A stretch of DNA of 6,508 bases from Archaeoglobus_B sp964471215 (GTDB lineage: Archaea; Halobacteriota; Archaeoglobi; Archaeoglobales; Archaeoglobaceae), in the NCBI GenBank assembly GCA_964471215.1, contig CAYYFC010000055.1, positions 1 through 6,508 on the forward strand, written 5' to 3'. The position numbers and the translations under genes were made by a program. Within the stretch, counting starts at the first letter, position 1, and the number at the start of each line of letters is the position of its first letter. A model generated the notes under the pieces. That model was not told where the DNA came from and made no database searches. It saw only the letters and a program-made list of their open reading frames with translations. Shown here in pieces: positions 5,413 to 6,508 of the stretch.

Positions 5413-6508
5413 ATGAAACAGTACATCAGTTATTCTCTACCAGCTCCTGAATCGTGGACGAGTTATTTGAGACAGTTCGAAGAGTTTGTAGCCGACATTG
5501 CCAACTACTTTCTCTCAACTGTGTGGGACGAGCAGATAATGGACGAGATACACGCCTATGGTCTGAAGGTCGTGGATGGAGAAGAACATTATACAAAGCC
5601 TGCCTACAAGTTCTTCGAGCAGAAAAAGCTCTTGCTAGACGACGAATGGTGGAAAGAGTTACCATCACGCTTCAGAAGAGGTGTGATGGAAAAGGTCGGA
5701 AGAGTGCTGAGATCTCAGAAGGAACGGAAAGATTGTTTCTATGATGTTTTACCAGTATTTCTCAACTATTACGATCTAAGCGTTGAAGACATGAAAAAGA
5801 GAAGGTGGAAAGCTTTCAAGAAGATAAGGCAGAACCCGATCGTTAGTGGGAAGTACCATGACTACAACCTGCTGAAACAGGTAGTTTACCAGATAGCAAA
5901 TTACTATGAAAAAAATGGCAGATTACCGAAGAAATATACAGAATGTGTCAAACCGGAGTTTAAGTCTGGAATGTTCCCTTTCGACATAGATGATGGTAAA
6001 ATTGGACTTAATGAGTTGAACGGAGACAAAGGAAGACTCTTCCAGATGTATTACAGAATCGAAGGTGAGGAAGTTAGGCTCGTGCTCAGAGTTAAGCTCC
6101 CCGTCGTTAGAGAAGATAGAACGATTGAGTGGAGGTGGTTCGAAGAGGAAGTTGAAGCTTATCCCAAATTCAAGGAGATGCTGAAGAAGTACGGGATTAA
6201 AAAACCCGTACTCGTGAGAAGACGGCTTAAGAGTGGATTTCATCGGTACCAGTTCGTCTTCCCGTTTGAAGTTAAAGAGAATAGTGGAGAGGTTTGGCAG
6301 GACAGATTTCTCTCCATCGACCTGAATGAGAGAAAGCTCATTGTAGCGGTCGTCATGGATAGTAATTGCAACCAGTTAACTCCACCAATCTTCATCAAAA
6401 CTTTGCCCAAGGTGAAAAACAAGATTCTGAAGATAAGGGAGGAGATAAGCAAGATCTCGCGCAAAATAAGCAGTAATCTCGACTTCGATGGCCGTTTGTT
6501 CGCTGAGA
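5413..6508 (+). CDS. TnpB/Cas12-like RuvC-domain nuclease with long N-terminal region (3' end outside window)
   Basis: The frame is open from ATG 5413 to the window edge (365 codons plus one base). It starts MKQYISYSLPAPESW and carries LPSRFRRGVMEKVGRVLRSQ around residues 80-102. A basic beta-strand stretch, VRRRLKSGFHRYQFVFPFEV, occupies 268-287. RFLSIDLNERKLIVAVVM follows, which fits the RuvC-I motif of TnpB/Cas12 enzymes with catalytic Asp at D303. The charged helix KIREEISKISRKIS after it corresponds to the lysine/arginine-rich helix that follows RuvC-I in TnpB. In compact TnpB such as ISDra2 this Asp is near residue 190, so about 110 extra residues precede it here. RuvC-II Glu, the zinc finger and RuvC-III Asp would lie beyond the edge. 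There is no TnpA or IS left-end hairpin upstream; a strong promoter makes it leaderless. It may be an IS-borne TnpB, a stand-alone TnpB or a Cas12-like effector. The nuclease fold is fairly sure; the biological role is open. Confidence 0.65.
   Translation, partial: MKQYISYSLPAPESWTSYLRQFEEFVADIANYFLSTVWDEQIMDEIHAYGLKVVDGEEHYTKPAYKFFEQKKLLLDDEWWKELPSRFRRGVMEKVGRVLRSQKERKDCFYDVLPVFLNYYDLSVEDMKKRRWKAFKKIRQNPIVSGKYHDYNLLKQVVYQIANYYEKNGRLPKKYTECVKPEFKSGMFPFDIDDGKIGLNELNGDKGRLFQMYYRIEGEEVRLVLRVKLPVVREDRTIEWRWFEEEVEAYPKFKEMLKKYGIKKPVLVRRRLKSGFHRYQFVFPFEVKENSGEVWQDRFLSIDLNERKLIVAVVMDSNCNQLTPPIFIKTLPKVKNKILKIREEISKISRKISSNLDFDGRLFAE

Noticed and set aside
5454..5744. Plus-strand open frame of 96 codons and a minus-strand frame at 5426-5668
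   Set aside because: Both are other frames of the TnpB-like gene starting at 5413, which continues open to the window end and has RuvC-I; the short frames have no recognisable motif or start signal.
5923..6464. Two minus-strand open frames (5923-6243, 6240-6464)
   Set aside because: Antisense shadows of the TnpB-like gene with no motif or promoter.
1..6508. CRISPR array, tRNA or rRNA genes
   Set aside because: No regularly spaced repeats, cloverleaf arms or rRNA-like conserved stretches were seen on either strand.

Overview
The window looks like DNA of a hyperthermophilic euryarchaeon. It has TFIIB-type promoters (BRE plus TATA boxes), an archaeal Gar1 followed by transcription factor B (TFB), leaderless or nearly leaderless genes, and AGG/AGA/ATA-rich codon use. 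My best guess is a member of the Archaeoglobales; this rests on gene order and protein flavour recalled from memory, not on a database search.

Left end (1-1450), AT-rich and accessory. Bases 1-52 are the right end of an IS200/IS605-type (IS1341-like) element. They hold two hairpins, the typical GGAGGTCA end and the last codons of its TnpB. The element sits inside a decayed minus-strand gene (about 53-1230). That gene joined a DUF2400/HhH-GPD-like DNA glycosylase domain, with an endonuclease III-like four-cysteine cluster, to a PD-(D/E)XK nuclease domain. It has lost its start, carries a +1 frameshift at a run of seven A, and is cut off by the insertion. From 1231 to about 1390 I see no gene.

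Centre (1392-3639), housekeeping. gar1 (H/ACA RNP protein) and tfb form an operon whose genes overlap by 86 nt. In the overlap one polypurine stretch encodes a Gly/Arg/Lys-rich Gar1 tail in one frame and a Glu/Lys-rich TFB head in another. TFB carries a 319-residue intein at RVGAPITY/TIHDKG, with a remnant of a LAGLIDADG endonuclease region.

Right-centre (3636-5363), metal uptake. A ZnuC-like ABC ATPase on the minus strand converges on tfb, and the two stop codons share one CTAG. It diverges from a ZnuA-like substrate-binding protein on the plus strand. Two copies of the palindrome TGTGCACA, 32 bp apart, flank the start region between them and look like a shared metalloregulator operator. No permease gene is in the window, and the binding protein seems to lack one canonical histidine ligand.

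Right end (5374-6508). A strong BRE/TATA drives a leaderless gene, open to the window edge, for a TnpB/Cas12-like RuvC nuclease. Its N-terminal part is about 110 residues longer than in compact TnpB, and no TnpA precedes it. Together with the left-end element, two unrelated-looking TnpB-type loci bracket the conserved core.
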